Shown in pieces: positions 5,746 through 6,295 of a stretch of 6,295 bases of DNA; position 1 is the stretch's first letter; each line of letters opens with the position of its first letter. The notes below the pieces were generated by a model. It ran no database searches. It was not told the DNA's origin and worked only from the letters and a program-made list of their open reading frames with translations. The translations under genes were made by a program, and so were the position numbers. Source of the stretch: Spirochaetales bacterium. GTDB taxonomy: Bacteria > Spirochaetota > Spirochaetia > DTKZ01. The stretch lies in assembly GCA_031280945.1 (NCBI GenBank), contig JAITGB010000213.1:1-6295 (forward strand), read 5' to 3'.

Positions 5746-5774
5746 GCGTTTTTTTGCCCATGTCAAAAAAACGC
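5746..5774 (+). terminator. A/T-armed inverted repeat after the aldolase, possible terminator
   Basis: GCGTTTTTTT (5746-5755) pairs exactly with AAAAAAACGC (5765-5774) around a 9-nt loop, 38 bp after the aldolase stop. A run of eight T lies upstream at 5718-5725, but no strong GC stem precedes it. As a + strand terminator this is not classical. The fold competes with the minus-strand terminator at 5765-5790. Confidence 0.35.
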
Positions 5775-5790
5775 AAAGTCGGGCTTTGCG
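5765..5790 (-). terminator. Rho-independent terminator on the minus strand
   Basis: Read on the minus strand, CGCAAAG, the 5-nt loop CCCGA and CTTTGCG form a perfect 7-bp hairpin followed directly by seven T. It is the end of repeat copy D. It would stop minus-strand transcripts before they run antisense into the aldolase gene. Confidence 0.7.
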
Positions 5791-5951
5791 GGGCTTCGGT
5801 ATTTGCGCTTCGCGCAAATACACGCTTCGCGTCCCCTCCAATCCCTTGCGCGGGCCGCAGAATGAGCCGCGCGCTTCGCGCACAGCTCATTCTGCGGCCA
5901 AGACCCACGGCCCGCCTCCGGCGCCCTGCCCCGGCTTCGCCGGGGCAGGGC
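5765..5951 (-). repeat. Modular hairpin repeat, copy D (inverted relative to A and C)
   Basis: On the minus strand the order is: a perfect 13-bp hairpin (5939-5951 with 5923-5935); a perfect 15-bp stem (5885-5899 with 5853-5867) with an inner GCGC/GCGC tip; GCGCAAGGGATTGGAGGGG (5833-5851); hairpin ACGC-GAA-GCGT (5822-5832); a perfect 10-bp hairpin (5812-5821 with 5799-5808); AGCCCCGCAAAGCCC (5781-5795); and the terminator hairpin with T7. All these loops read GAA on this strand. The first conserved box matches A in 12 of 12 and the second in 15 of 15 bases, and GCGCAAGGGATTG matches C exactly. This copy is the most complete. Confidence 0.8.
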
Positions 5952-6007
5952 TAAAACCCGTCCCAGAGGGATTTTGGGAACTCTTATCAGGCAAAGTTTC
6001 AGGCGAA

Positions 6008-6042
6008 ATTTTGTTGACAAAATCAGTTCTGTCCGGTATTCT
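6008..6042 (+). promoter_or_regulatory. Promoter with a palindromic -35 operator, pointing right
   Basis: TTGACA (6014-6019, full consensus), a 17-nt spacer and TATTCT (6037-6042, 4 of 6) make a good promoter. The -35 sits inside a perfect palindrome, ATTTTGT-TG-ACAAAAT (6008-6023). The core TTGTTGACAA has the GT...AC half-site layout seen at many GntR-family operators; that assignment is only a resemblance. No gene with a ribosome binding site follows within the window, so its target is an RNA or a gene to the right. Confidence 0.55.
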
Positions 6043-6295
6043 ATGAGTATATGCCCCTTGTGGGCAAATATTCCGACATAAAGACCGAAAAAAGGGTTTA
6101 TATCAAACACGCAAGTGTCCCTTTGAGTAGGTCATTGTAAAAAAAGAACTTCGTGAAAATGTTGATGTTATCTATAGAAGGGCCGGTAAATTCGCTGTTT
6201 CAGATTTTATAATAAAGACCTCCCCCTCACTCTCCTTTATCCGAATTTCCCCTTTCGTGAATTCTCGTGCTTCGCTGATTGAGTGGCTCCGCCAC
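6043..6295. other. Right-end stretch with no supported gene; hairpin at the edge
   Basis: An ATG at 6051 opens only 29 codons (stop 6138-6140) with no ribosome binding site and would be almost leaderless from the 6014 promoter. A second frame is open from 6131 to the edge but has no start codon I can support. The composition is more AT-rich than the cluster. The last bases form a perfect GTGGC-TCC-GCCAC hairpin (6283-6295), like the repeat hairpins, so another repeat copy may begin there. The stretch may be a long leader or a decayed gene. Confidence 0.3.

Noticed and set aside
5732..6110. Open frames on both strands (about 104 and 115 codons) after the aldolase
   Set aside because: Both run through the hairpins of repeat D, which stay open because they are GC-rich; no ribosome binding site or recognisable domain.
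6051..6295. A possible gene MPLVGKYSDIKT... continued by a frame change into the open frame from 6131
   Set aside because: It needs a shift upstream of the TAA at 6138. The A-run begins only after the stop, so a simple homopolymer error does not explain it. There is no ribosome binding site and no recognised domain.

Overview
The window reads as part of a bacterial chromosome, moderately GC-rich. It carries a solute-uptake and catabolism locus on the + strand, bracketed by hairpin-rich intergenic repeats. A spirochaete, perhaps a Treponema-like one, is my best guess, from the lipoprotein-type DctP, the 2[4Fe-4S] ferredoxin and the style of the repeats. That placement is weak inference; nothing here fixes the taxon.

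Layout. 2-502: the 3' part of a GNAT acetyltransferase gene that begins outside the window. 503-1146: about 640 bp without a credible gene, holding two copies of a modular hairpin repeat (A about 527-668, C about 912-1036) and a folded stretch between them. 1147-4007: a complete TRAP transporter operon, dctP-dctQ-dctM, with a 3-nt gap and an ATGA overlap. 4050-4532: a UspA-type protein behind an unusual 10-nt tandem repeat that contains its ribosome binding site. 4632-4802: a 56-residue 2[4Fe-4S] ferredoxin with its own strong promoter, a candidate operator and a strong terminator. 4932-5708: an HpcH/HpaI-family aldolase. 5709-6295: no credible complete gene. It holds an inverted third repeat copy (D, about 5765-5951), a minus-strand terminator, and a promoter whose -35 box lies inside a 16-bp perfect palindrome and points out of the window.

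How the genes may work together. DctP would bind an organic acid at the cell surface, DctQM would import it with an ion gradient, and UspA may tune the transporter, as TeaD does for the TeaABC TRAP system. The aldolase could split an imported or derived 2-keto-3-deoxy acid into pyruvate and an aldehyde. The ferredoxin could take electrons from pyruvate oxidation, but its separate promoter and terminator make it a semi-independent unit. The substrate cannot be read from the sequence.

The most unusual material is non-coding. The repeat family has different stems but nearly always a GAA triloop when read in one direction, and its copies flank the operon in opposite orientations. Also notable are the repeats around usp, a candidate operator over the ferredoxin promoter, the palindromic promoter at the right, and a reversal of GC skew along co-directional genes.
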